Assembly (NCBI GenBank): GCA_031553225.1
Contig: JAVBLU010000020.1
Location: 157,626-221,625 of the forward strand
Direction of reading: 5' to 3'
Length of the DNA stretch: 64,000 bases
Source: JAVBLU01 sp031553225
Lineage (GTDB): Bacteria > Bacillota > Clostridia > Christensenellales > UBA1750
Within the stretch, counting starts at the first letter, position 1. The number at the start of each line of letters is the position of its first letter. Shown here piece after piece: positions 8,191 through 17,363 of the stretch. Under the pieces are notes generated by a model. The model ran no database searches, had not been told where the DNA came from, and saw nothing but the letters and a program-made list of their open reading frames with translations. The position numbers were made by a program, and so were the translations under genes.

Positions 8191-8412
8191 ATGGCATACA
8201 CGAACATGAACCCGACCCGTACCGGTACCGCTGTTCCCGAAGCGAAGCAGGCCATGAACAACATGAAGTATGAGATCGCCAGCGAGCTGGGCGTTAACCT
8301 CAAGCAGGGCTACAACGGCGACCTGACCTCCCGCGATGCGGGCTCCGTAGGCGGCTATATGGTCAAGCGTATGATCGAGAACCAGCAGCGCATCATGAGC
8401 GGCTCCAAGTAA
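8191..8412 (+). CDS. Alpha/beta-type small acid-soluble spore protein (SASP)
   Basis: 73-residue DNA-binding protein that coats forespore DNA and protects it from UV and heat. The family core is clear: KYEIASELGV, then GDLTSRDAGSVGGYMVKRMIE. This includes the Glu-Ile/Ala-Ser type germination protease cleavage region (YEIASE) and the conserved GxxGGxMVKRMI helix. The ATG at 8191 is chosen over the in-frame GTG at 8179 because the GTG overlaps the GGAGG ribosome binding site. It is monocistronic with a terminator after it. It is the strongest evidence in the window that the organism forms endospores. Confidence 0.95.
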   Translation: MAYTNMNPTRTGTAVPEAKQAMNNMKYEIASELGVNLKQGYNGDLTSRDAGSVGGYMVKRMIENQQRIMSGSK

Positions 8413-8451
8413 CCACCAGCGCGTAACGCATCAAGCATCCAGTAGAAGCAG

Positions 8452-8476
8452 ACGCCGGAGCGAATCGCTCCGGCGT
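8452..8476 (+). terminator. Terminator after SASP
   Basis: The inverted repeat ACGCCGGAGCGA / TCGCTCCGGCGT is followed by TTTGCTTGG. It lies 40 nt after the SASP stop and could also serve the converging PBP gene. Confidence 0.8.
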
Positions 8477-8490
8477 TTGCTTGGCTTTGT

Positions 8491-11076
8491 TTACTGCCCG
8501 ACCACGCCGCCCTGCTGGGGCGCACTGGGATCGGCGTGCGTGGGGATATCGTAGATGATGTCGTCATCGGGCGACGGGATGTAGACGGGCGGCTGGCCCA
8601 TACTCCATGCGTAGGTGTGCACCGGGCAGTAGTAAGGCGTCACGAGCGGATCGGAAGGCGGCGTGGCCAGAAACACCGATGGCTCGATCCCGACGATGGC
8701 CAGGGGGAAGGCAAGCTGCGCCTGCTCCGCGGGCAGGAACCCAAGCGGCGTCTCCGGCGTTACGAACAGCTGGGCCACCGGCCCGCGCGCGGCGGCAGGG
8801 CAGTACTGGCCCGCCGGGCGGTTCGTCTCCAGGCAGGTATCCACAAACTGGTGCGCATAACAGAAGCCGAAGGGCACGGTGCCCGCCTTAAAGTAGTCGG
8901 TGACCGGTTTGATGCCCGATACGTCCGCTGCACAGGCGTCCGTGGCGAGCAGCCCGGTAACCCCGCACACCGTGGCCTGTACAACGCCATAGTCTTCGGG
9001 CTTGCCGCCGTAAATGGGCTTGTTCTCCAGTTCCTTTTGCTTGTAAATCTCGGCCATAAATGCCTGCCATAACGGCGCTGCGGCCTTGCCGCCCGTGGTG
9101 GCGGACTTAAGCGCCGGCTCGTAGTCATCATGGCCAATCCACACCGCGGCGGCAAAGTCCGGCGTGATGCCCGCAAACGTAGTGCCCTTGTAATCGGAAT
9201 TGGTGCCCGTCTTGCCGCCCACCGTGACGCCCTTGATGCGCGCGGCCGTGCCCGTGCCGCTGTTTACCGCGCCCACGAGCATATCGGTAAGCATATAGGC
9301 CGTAGAGGTTTGGAACACCTGGCGGACCGCCCGCCGGTCGATGTTCCGCATATCGAGCAGCACGGCGCCGTGCGCGTCCGTCACGTGCGTGAAGGAGAGC
9401 GGCTCAACGTACTGGCCGCTGTTGGCGATTGTGCCAAAACATGCGGCCTCCTCGATGACCGTGAGCCCCGTCGCGCCCAGCGACAGCCCGAAGGGCGTGG
9501 CGCGGATATGCTCGGGCGCAACGCCCATGCTCGTTAGGTAGTTGACGGCGTTGTTGACCTTAACGGTAAAGGTGAGCAGCCGCGCCGCGGACGTGTTGTA
9601 GCTTTGGTACATGGCTTTGCGCATGGATACGAGGGGCGGCACGCTTGCGGAAGAGGTAAAGTTGGTGGGATAGCCGCGGGGATGGTCCCAGCCCTCGATG
9701 GGCAGCTCAATGGCGCCCACGGGGGTGGCGGGGGAGAGTCCCAGGTCCAGCGCCGGGCCGTACACCGTCAGGGGCTTGATGGAGGAACCCACCGGCTGCG
9801 CGCTTTGGCTGGCGCGGTTAAGCTGGTTTTTGGCGATGGGGGCGTCGCGCCCGCCCACGATGGCGCGCAGCTCGCCTGTTCGGTAGTCCACAACCGCGGC
9901 GGCGGCCTGCGGCTGCGGGATTTCGATGTAGGTGGAGCCGACCTGCACGCGCTTGGTCGCCTTGTTCGGGTCCTCCAGTGCGGGATAGGTCCAGTTGTGC
10001 AGGGTATCCTCCACGATGTGCTGCATGACCGGGTCAACCGTGGTGTAGATACGATATCCGCCCTTGCGGATTTCGGTGGTGAGCGCCGAGCGGTTCTCTT
10101 TGGTGTCCGGAAGGCCGCGCTGCAGCAAAAAATGCCGAATGACGTCCTGAATGGCGTACTCCACAAAGTACGGCATGTCGTACATGCCCTGGCGGGCGGA
10201 CTCGGGTACGACGCTCACCTTGTCCGCAAGCGCGGCGTCGTACTGCGCCTGGTCGATGTATCCGCTGTTAAACATGGCCTTGAGCACTTCGGCCGTGCGG
10301 TCGTCGGATATCTCCGGCGTATTCTTCACCACGTAGTTGCGCCGGGGCGAATACTTGCCGGGGTTGCGCGCAAGGCCGGCGATCAGCGCGCATTCGCGCA
10401 AGGTAAGATCGTCCAAATCCTTGCCCAAGTAGTCCAGAGCGGCGGTCTTCACGCCGTAGTTCCCCTCGCCCAGGGTAATGGTATTCATGTAGTATTCCAA
10501 AATCTGGTCCTTGGAGTACTCCGCTTCCAGCTGCATGGCCAGATAGGCTTCCTGAATCTTGCGGCGGTAGGTCTGCTCGTCGGTTAGAAGGGTATTCTTG
10601 ATGAGCTGCTGGGTGATGGTGGAACCGCCCTGCATGGAATCGTTGGCCAGGTTGCGCAAAAACACGCCCGCGATGCGCTTGACGTCCACGCCGTTGTGCT
10701 GCAGGAAGCGCGTGTCCTCAATGGCCACGAACGCTTCTGTGAGGTACTTGGGCATTTCGGAGATGGACGCCCACACGCGGTATTCCGCGCCGGAATACGC
10801 CGTGATCAGCTTGCCGTCGCGGTCATAGATGAAGGACGTCTCGTCCTGGTCGGCGATTTTGGCGACATCCAGCTTGGGCGTTGATTCCACGTACGCCTTG
10901 GCGATGCCCAGTACGAGCCCTCCGCCGGCAAGGCCTGCGGCGGCCAAAACCACCACGGCCATCCAGAACGTGGTGATGATGACGCTCAAAATGAAGGACG
11001 GCGGGTTCTGTCGCTGCTTGAACACGCGCGCAATGGCGGATCGCCCGGTTTTTTCACTGGTCGGTTTCTTTTCCAT
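8491..11076 (-). CDS. Class A penicillin-binding protein (PBP1A-type)
   Basis: 861-residue bifunctional cell-wall synthase, anchored by one N-terminal membrane helix (about residues 27-55). The GT51 glycosyltransferase domain shows EDTRFLQHNGVD and GGSTITQQLIKN with the catalytic glutamates. The transpeptidase domain shows SSIKPL (SxxK), SYNTS (SxN) and GKTGTNSDY (KTG). The C-terminus is an acidic, Pro-rich tail. The ATG at 11076 is chosen because GGAGG lies 5 nt upstream; a longer reading would add 29 residues without a ribosome site. It is divergent from yunB. Orthologues polymerise glycan strands and cross-link peptides outside the membrane and are penicillin targets. Confidence 0.95.
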   Translation of the reverse strand: MEKKPTSEKTGRSAIARVFKQRQNPPSFILSVIITTFWMAVVVLAAAGLAGGGLVLGIAKAYVESTPKLDVAKIADQDETSFIYDRDGKLITAYSGAEYRVWASISEMPKYLTEAFVAIEDTRFLQHNGVDVKRIAGVFLRNLANDSMQGGSTITQQLIKNTLLTDEQTYRRKIQEAYLAMQLEAEYSKDQILEYYMNTITLGEGNYGVKTAALDYLGKDLDDLTLRECALIAGLARNPGKYSPRRNYVVKNTPEISDDRTAEVLKAMFNSGYIDQAQYDAALADKVSVVPESARQGMYDMPYFVEYAIQDVIRHFLLQRGLPDTKENRSALTTEIRKGGYRIYTTVDPVMQHIVEDTLHNWTYPALEDPNKATKRVQVGSTYIEIPQPQAAAAVVDYRTGELRAIVGGRDAPIAKNQLNRASQSAQPVGSSIKPLTVYGPALDLGLSPATPVGAIELPIEGWDHPRGYPTNFTSSASVPPLVSMRKAMYQSYNTSAARLLTFTVKVNNAVNYLTSMGVAPEHIRATPFGLSLGATGLTVIEEAACFGTIANSGQYVEPLSFTHVTDAHGAVLLDMRNIDRRAVRQVFQTSTAYMLTDMLVGAVNSGTGTAARIKGVTVGGKTGTNSDYKGTTFAGITPDFAAAVWIGHDDYEPALKSATTGGKAAAPLWQAFMAEIYKQKELENKPIYGGKPEDYGVVQATVCGVTGLLATDACAADVSGIKPVTDYFKAGTVPFGFCYAHQFVDTCLETNRPAGQYCPAAARGPVAQLFVTPETPLGFLPAEQAQLAFPLAIVGIEPSVFLATPPSDPLVTPYYCPVHTYAWSMGQPPVYIPSPDDDIIYDIPTHADPSAPQQGGVVGQ

Positions 11077-11135
11077 CTGGGCCTCCGTAACAAATATACA
11101 GATAATAATTCGCGCGGGCGCGAGCGCCTTCCTGC

Positions 11136-11150
11136 CTTGCATGGTGCAAG
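11136..11150. promoter_or_regulatory. Short dyad between PBP and yunB
   Basis: The perfect inverted repeat CTTGCA-TGG-TGCAAG lies in the 111-nt divergent gap between the PBP gene and yunB. It could be an operator. The arms are only 6 bp, so chance is possible. Confidence 0.3.
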
Positions 11151-11187
11151 CCGCTTTGCGCATATAGGGTAAGGCGGGGGTGTGCGC

Positions 11188-11838
11188 ATGCGCAGACGCT
11201 GGCTGTCCTTACTTCAAAAGGTGTTTCTTGCGCTTGTGGCGCTCTCCCTGCTGCTTATGTGGTGGCTGGAGGCGAGCATCAAGCCGGTCGTCCTGTCGCT
11301 GGGCGAAGCGCGCGTGCGCGCCGCCGCAACGGGGGCGATCAACACAGCCATCAGCGAAATGACGAACGACACGAGCTACGAGGATCTGGTGGACGTGCGC
11401 CTAGACAGCGCGGGCCGCGTAAGCATGATGCTGATGAACACCGTATCCATGAACAGGCTCTCGGCGCGCACGGCCATCGCCGCTCAGCGCAATATCTCCG
11501 ATATCGGCGCGCAAGGGCTGTCGATACCGCTGTTTACGGCGCTCGGTTCACAGTTGCTCGCCGGGCGGGGCCCCACGCTGTACCTGCGCGTTGTGCCGGT
11601 CGGATCTGTGACCACCGATTTTCGCACGGAGTTTTCTTCGGCGGGCATCAATCAAACGAGGCACAGGGTATTTCTGTGTCTAGCGGCGCAAGTGCGCATC
11701 ATCATTCCGACCGGGTCCCGGCAGGTGGAGATCGCCACGCAAGTGCCCATCGCCGAAACCGTCATCGTGGGAGAAGTGCCCAACACATTCCTGCAGGGCA
11801 CGGGCGCGCTGGACCTGGTTCCGAACGACGGACGGTAA
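11188..11838 (+). CDS. yunB: Sporulation protein YunB
   Basis: 216-residue membrane protein of the YunB family, whose members in Bacillus are sigma-E-dependent sporulation proteins of unclear biochemistry. There is one N-terminal membrane helix (LLQKVFLALVALSLLLMWWL). A conserved domain follows with INTAISEMTNDTSYEDLV, GLSIPLFTALGSQLLAGRGP and the characteristic GINQTRHRVFLCLAAQVRII. The ATG at 11188 is preferred over a GTG 6 nt upstream because GGGGG is 7 nt away from the ATG and only 1 nt from the GTG. Together with the SASP gene it marks the host as a spore former. Confidence 0.9.
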   Translation: MRRRWLSLLQKVFLALVALSLLLMWWLEASIKPVVLSLGEARVRAAATGAINTAISEMTNDTSYEDLVDVRLDSAGRVSMMLMNTVSMNRLSARTAIAAQRNISDIGAQGLSIPLFTALGSQLLAGRGPTLYLRVVPVGSVTTDFRTEFSSAGINQTRHRVFLCLAAQVRIIIPTGSRQVEIATQVPIAETVIVGEVPNTFLQGTGALDLVPNDGR

Positions 11839-11910
11839 ATCGCCGGCTTTACTTTTCCGATAAAGTGTTGTAGGATGAACACAGAAGATCGTTATTGGGG
11901 GGCGGAATGG

Positions 11911-12327
11911 ATGCTGGTACGCAACTGCGCGGGCGGTGTCGTGTTCCACGGCAACGATGTCTTTCTCCTGCTCAACGAGAAGAACGAGTGGGTCCTGCCC
12001 AAGGGCGTCATCCGCAGCGGCGAGCTGTCGCGCGACGTGGCGATCCGGCGGGTAAAGTCCGAAACGGGCGTAGATGGGGCCATCGTGCTGACCGCGGGAG
12101 AGACGACCTACGAGTTCTACTCCATCACAAGGCGCGCGCCGGTGTGCAACCGAATCACCTGGTACGTAATGCGCGCGGAGTCCCCTGTCTTCCGCGTAGC
12201 GTTTGAACAGGGTTTTCTGGACGGCGGCTGGTTTCCCATCGACGACGCGCTCCAGCGCATCACCTACAGCCAGGACCGCACGCTTCTGCGCGTTGCGCAC
12301 GAAAAACTTCTGGACGTCAACGCATAG
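11911..12327 (+). CDS. Nudix-fold protein with degenerate Nudix box
   Basis: About 138 residues. The N-terminus MLVRNCAGGVVF and the segment WVLPKGVIRSGE are typical of Nudix hydrolases, which cleave nucleoside diphosphates linked to another group. The box should read G-x5-E-x7-R-E-U-x-E-E-x-G-U. Here the helix is RRVKSETGV, so the first catalytic Glu is Arg and the second is Ser, with only the last kept. Metal binding and hydrolysis are therefore probably weak or lost. An ATG at 11875 would add 12 residues but has no properly spaced ribosome site; the ATG at 11911 follows a G-rich GGGGGGCGG. A strong terminator ends the gene. Confidence 0.8.
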   Translation: MLVRNCAGGVVFHGNDVFLLLNEKNEWVLPKGVIRSGELSRDVAIRRVKSETGVDGAIVLTAGETTYEFYSITRRAPVCNRITWYVMRAESPVFRVAFEQGFLDGGWFPIDDALQRITYSQDRTLLRVAHEKLLDVNA

Positions 12328-12339
12328 GCACCGCGCCGT

Positions 12340-12364
12340 ACGGCCGCTTCGGCGGCCGTTTTTT
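12340..12364 (+). terminator. Terminator after the Nudix-like gene
   Basis: Perfect 8-bp stem ACGGCCGC / GCGGCCGT with a UUCG tetraloop, followed by six T residues. Confidence 0.9.
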
Positions 12365-12386
12365 GTGAGGTTTCGGAGGTGGGGAT

Positions 12387-13361
12387 ATGGAGCTGGGAGC
12401 CCCTGTGCGCGCCTGCGTGATCGGACTTGGACAAACGGGCGTCCGTCACGCGCAAACGTACGTCCAAGCTCCGGACGCGCAGCTCGCCGCCGTGTGCGAC
12501 GTGCGCGAGGATCTGGCGCGCGCGCTCGGCGAGCGCCTGGGCGTGCCCTTCTATACGAACGCGGCGGACATGCTCTCCTCCATTCGCCCGGCAGTTTGCT
12601 CGGTGTGCACGGCGGGCTCCGAGTCGGCGGGCGATCACCACGCCCCGGCGGTGCTCGCGCTGCGCATGGGCGTGCACGTGCTATGCGCTTGTCCCATGAG
12701 CAACAGCTTCGTGCTGGGCGCAGATATGGCGCGCACCGCCCGGGCGCGCGGCGCGCTGTTGGGCGTTGACCTGTACCGCAGGTTTTCGGCGGGCATGCGC
12801 CTGGCAGGCGAGTGGCTTGCGCAGCGGCGCATCGGCGAAGTGGTCAGCGCGCATCTATGCCTTTCCCGGCCCTGCCCATGCGATACCTCTTTGAGCGCCG
12901 TCAAGGCCCTCGCACCGGCCGGCGTGGACACGCTTCGCGTGCTGCTGGGCGAAGTGAAGGCCGTACAGTGCTTCGCCTGCAAGGATGAGGCGGGCGTGTA
13001 CCGCGACGCCTCCGTGCACCTGCAGTTTGTGGGAGGCAGCACGGGCGTCATTGCCTTGTCCGCCCGAGCCGGGGCGCGCGAGCGGCTGCGCGTGACCGGC
13101 ACGTTGGGCTGCCTTGAGACGGGCGGCGGATGGGGCGGCGCGATGCTGCAGCAAGGCGGCGAACCGCCCGCCATTGCCGGCGAGCAGGCGCAGGACGCCA
13201 GTGAGGCCATGCGGGCGCGCATCCTGCAGTTTATTGCGGACGTGCGGCACGGCGCGCTGCCCCAGCACATAGAAGGTTCCGCGGAGCAAGCGCTGGCGGC
13301 GCTGAAAGCGACGCACGCCGCCGTGGAGTCACTCTCCTCGTTTCGCATCGTCGCTCTATAG
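12387..13361 (+). CDS. Gfo/Idh/MocA-family protein lacking the catalytic EKP motif
   Basis: 324 residues with a Rossmann NAD(P) motif (CVIGLGQTGVRH) and the two-domain layout of sugar and inositol dehydrogenases. The usual EKP motif, which supplies the catalytic Lys, reads ACP in VLCACPMSN. The downstream helix that normally carries the catalytic His before an Asp reads APAGVDTLRVLLG, with no His. The fold and nucleotide site look intact but dehydrogenase chemistry probably is not. The ATG at 12387 has GGAGG about 7 nt upstream. It stands alone between the Nudix-like gene and recQ, and its substrate is unknown. Confidence 0.8.
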   Translation: MELGAPVRACVIGLGQTGVRHAQTYVQAPDAQLAAVCDVREDLARALGERLGVPFYTNAADMLSSIRPAVCSVCTAGSESAGDHHAPAVLALRMGVHVLCACPMSNSFVLGADMARTARARGALLGVDLYRRFSAGMRLAGEWLAQRRIGEVVSAHLCLSRPCPCDTSLSAVKALAPAGVDTLRVLLGEVKAVQCFACKDEAGVYRDASVHLQFVGGSTGVIALSARAGARERLRVTGTLGCLETGGGWGGAMLQQGGEPPAIAGEQAQDASEAMRARILQFIADVRHGALPQHIEGSAEQALAALKATHAAVESLSSFRIVAL

Positions 13362-13442
13362 GGTCAGGGCGGCTTGTCGCGCGAACAGCGCGCGGGCAGG
13401 TCATGCCGCGCCGCCTCATAATCCGCTCTGGCAGGTGATGGG

Positions 13443-15446
13443 ATGCGCAAGGAACAGGCCTTGCGGACGTACTTCGGCTACGACGGCTTTCGCCCCGGGC
13501 AGGCCGAGCTGATTGACGCGCTGCTGGGGGGCTCGGACGTGCTGGGCGTGATGCCCACGGGTGCAGGCAAGTCGGTGTGCTACCAGATACCCGCCCTCTT
13601 GCTGAAAGGCACGGCGCTTGTCATCTCGCCGCTCATCTCGCTGATGAACGATCAGGTAGGGGCGCTGCTGCAGGCGGGCATCCCCGCGGCGTGCCTGCAC
13701 AGCGGCCTTCCGGCTGCCGCGGCGCAGGATGCGCTTACGGGCGCGCGGGAAGGGCGCTGGAAGCTTTTATACATCGCGCCGGAACGGCTGCAGACGCCGG
13801 AGATGCAGTCGCTGTGCGCGCGCCTGCCCATCTCGCTTGTGGCCGTGGATGAGGCGCACTGTGTTTCACAGTGGGGGCAGGATTTTCGGCCGAGCTACCT
13901 GCGCATTAGCGCGTTTCTCGGCGGCCTCCCGAGCCGCCCGCCCGTTGGGGCGTTTACGGCGACGGCCACGGCCGCGGTGCGAGAGGACATCGTTTCACTC
14001 CTCTCCCTGCGCGGGCCTTACACGCGCGTGGGGAGCTTCGACCGCGCAAACCTGCGCTTTGAAGTGCGTATGCCCGCCGCCCGTAAGCGAACGGACGCGC
14101 TCATCGAATGCCTGGACGGCATGCGGGGGCAAAGCGGCATCGTGTATTGCGCCACGCGCAAGGCGGTGGAGGAGGTGCGCGAGGCGCTTGTGGCCGCCGG
14201 TATCGCGGCCACGCGCTACCACGCCGGGCTCGGCGACGCCGAACGGGCCGCCAATCAGGACGCCTTCGCACGCGACGAGCAGCCGGTGATGGTCGCCACG
14301 AACGCCTTCGGCATGGGGATCGACAAATCGAACGTGGGCTTTGTCGTTCACTACCAGATGCCCAAGGACATGGAGAGCTATTATCAGGAGGCCGGGCGCG
14401 CGGGCCGCGATGGGTCTGCCGCCCGGTGCGTGCTGTTGTTCTCGCGTGCGGATATCGCAACGAACCGTTTCCTCATCGACCGCGAGCGGGGCGAGGACAT
14501 GGACCCGGAAACGGCCGCGCGCGTGAAGCGGGCCGCTGGCGAGCGCCTGTCCGCCATGGTAAACTATTGCTACGAGCCAGGGTGCCTGCGCGCATACATC
14601 CTTGGGTACTTCGGCGAGCAAACGGCCGGCCCTTGCGGCAACTGCGGCGGGTGCAACGGGGATGCGGCCGAGACGGACGTGACCCGCCAGGCGCAGATGG
14701 CGCTGTCCTGCGTGGCGCGTATGGACGGGCGCTTCGGGCAGGCGTTCATCGCCCGCGTGCTGCTGGGCAGCGAGGACAAACGCATAACGCAGGCCGGGCT
14801 TGAGCGTCTCTCCACCTATGGTCTTTTGCGTGATTGGCCGCGGGAGCAGGTGCAGGCGCTGCTCACGCATCTGTGCGCGAAAGGATACCTTGCGGTGGGC
14901 GATGGGCCGTATCCGACCCTTTCACTCACGCCCGCCGCCCGCGCCGTGTTGCAGGGCAATGAGCGAGTGGCCTTGCGGCTGATGCAGGCTCCGCCGGAGC
15001 GGCGCGATGGCAACAAGCCGCTAAAAGGCGGCAAATTTGCCCGCAGGCCGGGCGCGGCTGCTGCGGACGACGAGCTGCTCGCTCGTTTGAAGGCTCTGCG
15101 CGGCCGCTTAGCCAAGGCGCAGGGGCAGCCCGCCTACATCGTCTTTACGGACGCGGCGCTTCAGGACATGTGCCAAAGGCGTCCGCGCACGCCGCAGCAA
15201 TTTCTTCAAGTGTCCGGCGTTGGACAGGCCAAGGCGGCGCGCTATGGCGCGGCGTTTCTGACGGAGATATGCGGGGAAGCAGTGCCGCCTCCGTCCGGCG
15301 ACTCGGGCGCGCCCTGGACGCCTGCCGAGGAGGAATGGCTGCGGCGCGAGCAGGAAGAGCGTCTGCCGCTCACCACGATGGCGCGGCTGCACCGGCGGCC
15401 CGAGGCTGAGGTGGCCGAGCGCCTGCGCCGTATGGGGCTTGCATAG
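13443..15446 (+). CDS. recQ: ATP-dependent DNA helicase RecQ
   Basis: 667-residue superfamily 2 helicase acting in recombination and fork repair. The Walker A motif is MPTGAGKSVCYQIP (about residue 38) and the DEAH box is VDEAHCVSQWGQDFRP. Motifs V and VI are ATNAFGMGIDKSNV and YYQEAGRAGRDG. The RecQ zinc-binding domain has NYCYEPGCLR and CGNCGGC, and an HRDC domain lies near residues 540-610. The last 45 residues (WTPAEEEWLRREQ...) form an extra helical, SANT-like tail. The start has AGGTGATGGG upstream. It converges on the ABC exporter gene. Confidence 0.96.
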   Translation: MRKEQALRTYFGYDGFRPGQAELIDALLGGSDVLGVMPTGAGKSVCYQIPALLLKGTALVISPLISLMNDQVGALLQAGIPAACLHSGLPAAAAQDALTGAREGRWKLLYIAPERLQTPEMQSLCARLPISLVAVDEAHCVSQWGQDFRPSYLRISAFLGGLPSRPPVGAFTATATAAVREDIVSLLSLRGPYTRVGSFDRANLRFEVRMPAARKRTDALIECLDGMRGQSGIVYCATRKAVEEVREALVAAGIAATRYHAGLGDAERAANQDAFARDEQPVMVATNAFGMGIDKSNVGFVVHYQMPKDMESYYQEAGRAGRDGSAARCVLLFSRADIATNRFLIDRERGEDMDPETAARVKRAAGERLSAMVNYCYEPGCLRAYILGYFGEQTAGPCGNCGGCNGDAAETDVTRQAQMALSCVARMDGRFGQAFIARVLLGSEDKRITQAGLERLSTYGLLRDWPREQVQALLTHLCAKGYLAVGDGPYPTLSLTPAARAVLQGNERVALRLMQAPPERRDGNKPLKGGKFARRPGAAAADDELLARLKALRGRLAKAQGQPAYIVFTDAALQDMCQRRPRTPQQFLQVSGVGQAKAARYGAAFLTEICGEAVPPPSGDSGAPWTPAEEEWLRREQEERLPLTTMARLHRRPEAEVAERLRRMGLA

Positions 15447-15496
15447 CTGCAGCCGGCCTGCGCAGCGGTGCCGTGACGGGTTATGGAATGCCGCCG

Positions 15497-17257
15497 CTAG
15501 GAGATGGCCCCCATGCGGCGCTTTTCTTCGTTGTCGCCCACCAATTGTACGTTGCACAGCCGCGCGTACAGGCCGCTTTGCGCGAGTAGCTCGCTATGCC
15601 GCCCGCGCTCCACAACGCGCCCTTCCTCCAGCACAAGGATCTGATCGGCCCGCATCACCGTGGACAGGCGGTGCGCTATGACCACGATGGTGCGCGTGCC
15701 CGCCAACCCCTCGATGGCCTTTTGTATGTCCGACTCGGTCTGCACATCCACGGAAGCCGTCGCCTCGTCCAGAATGAGGATGGGCGTGTCGCGCAGTACG
15801 GCGCGGGCGATGGCGATGCGCTGCTTTTGTCCGCCGGACAAGCGCACGCCGCGCTCGCCCACAAGCGTGTCGTACCCGGAAGGCATCTGGGTGATGAAGC
15901 TGTCGGCGTGCGCCACAGCTGCAGCCGCTTCTATCTGCGCGCGCGTCGCCCCGGACGCGCCGTAAGCGATGTTTTCGGCCACGGTGCCGTTGAAGAGGAA
16001 CACGTCCTGCAGCACCAAAGAGATGTTGGCGCGCAGGGAGGCGACGCTCAGCCCCCGGATGTCCTGCCCGTCCAGCGTCACGCGGCCGCTCACCGGATCA
16101 TAGAAGCGCTCCAACAGCGACACGATGGTCGTCTTTCCAACGCCTGTTGGGCCTACCAGGGCAATCATGCTGCCACCCGGAGCGGAGAAGCTAACGTTGC
16201 GCAGCACGGGTTCGGCGGCTTGATAGGAAAAGCTCACGTCCTCGAAAGCGATGTTGCCCTTCGCCCGGCCGATGGTTGTCGCCTCCTTTCCGTCCGCAAT
16301 CTCGCTCTGCGCATCCAGGATGTCGAAGATGCGCGTCGCGCCCGCAAAGGAGGACAAAACATCCTCGGTCAGGCGGGCGAGCGTGGCGATGGGCTGGTAG
16401 AAGAGGCTGAGGTACAAAAGGAAGCCAACGATGTCCGGCACGCTCACCTGGCCGCGCAGCGCAAGATAGCTGCCACAGCCTACCACAATCACCGTTCCCA
16501 GCGAGGTAAGAAACTCCACGCTCGGGTGAAAGATGCCGTTGAAGAAGTTCGCGCGGATGTTGACATAGGAATACTCGTCGCGCATTTTGGCGATCTTGTC
16601 GTGCTCGCGTGCCTCCTGGCCAAAGGCCTGTATCTCCTTCATGCCCGACAGGTTGTCCTGCAGAACCCCGTTCAGCTCGCCCAGTACCTTTTGATTGATG
16701 CGAAAGAGCGGGGCGACCCGCCGCCCAAACTGAGCGGACACGATCACCACGAAGGGCACGGGAATCATGGTGAGAAGCGCCAGGGCAGGGTTGATGGTGA
16801 GCAAAATGAACGCGACACCCGCCACCATGAGCGCGCTAGTAAGGAAGTCGGGCAGAGCGTGCGCGATGAGCAGCTCGATCTGGCGCGTGTCGTTCACCAT
16901 GCGCGACATCAGCTGCCCGGTTTGTTGATCCTGGTAATACCGCAAGGACATGGCCTGCAGCTTGTCGTATATAAGTAGGGTGAGATCGGGCACGAACCGC
17001 CAGGCGGCCAGATGGCTAAAGTACATATTGATGAAGCGGCACAGCGCCCGCAGCAGGTACGCCCCCACGAGTATGGCGACGTACGCAAAAACGCTGTGCA
17101 TGTCGATTTCCCCGGAGGTAAGGTTGGCGGTAAGCGTGCGGATGAGGCCGGGTACGAGCAGACTCATACACGTGGCCCCCAGCAGCCCTGCCGCTGCTGC
17201 GATAAGCAGGCCCCAGTGCTTGCGCGCCATCAGGAGCAGGCGTTTTGCCATCTTCAT
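15497..17257 (-). CDS. ABC exporter, fused permease-ATPase (MsbA/LmrA type)
   Basis: 586-residue half-transporter that would act as a homodimer in the membrane. The N-terminal six-helix domain spans about residues 1-310. The ATPase follows with Walker A GPTGVGKTT, Q-loop VLQDVFLFNGT, signature LSGGQKQRIAIARA, Walker B ILILDEATASVD and the switch His in VIAHRLST. Substrates of this subfamily range from lipids to drugs and cannot be deduced here. AGGGGG lies 11 nt before the ATG at 17257. No partner half-transporter adjoins it. Confidence 0.93.
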   Translation of the reverse strand: MKMAKRLLLMARKHWGLLIAAAAGLLGATCMSLLVPGLIRTLTANLTSGEIDMHSVFAYVAILVGAYLLRALCRFINMYFSHLAAWRFVPDLTLLIYDKLQAMSLRYYQDQQTGQLMSRMVNDTRQIELLIAHALPDFLTSALMVAGVAFILLTINPALALLTMIPVPFVVIVSAQFGRRVAPLFRINQKVLGELNGVLQDNLSGMKEIQAFGQEAREHDKIAKMRDEYSYVNIRANFFNGIFHPSVEFLTSLGTVIVVGCGSYLALRGQVSVPDIVGFLLYLSLFYQPIATLARLTEDVLSSFAGATRIFDILDAQSEIADGKEATTIGRAKGNIAFEDVSFSYQAAEPVLRNVSFSAPGGSMIALVGPTGVGKTTIVSLLERFYDPVSGRVTLDGQDIRGLSVASLRANISLVLQDVFLFNGTVAENIAYGASGATRAQIEAAAAVAHADSFITQMPSGYDTLVGERGVRLSGGQKQRIAIARAVLRDTPILILDEATASVDVQTESDIQKAIEGLAGTRTIVVIAHRLSTVMRADQILVLEEGRVVERGRHSELLAQSGLYARLCNVQLVGDNEEKRRMGAIS

Positions 17258-17363
17258 GGTCGGTTGTTCCCCCTATCCGATTGCATAGGCACATTATCCT
17301 CCATATAGGGGCGCGTGTCCACATACAGCTATCAGAATTTCGACAAGAACGGGAGCTGACACC

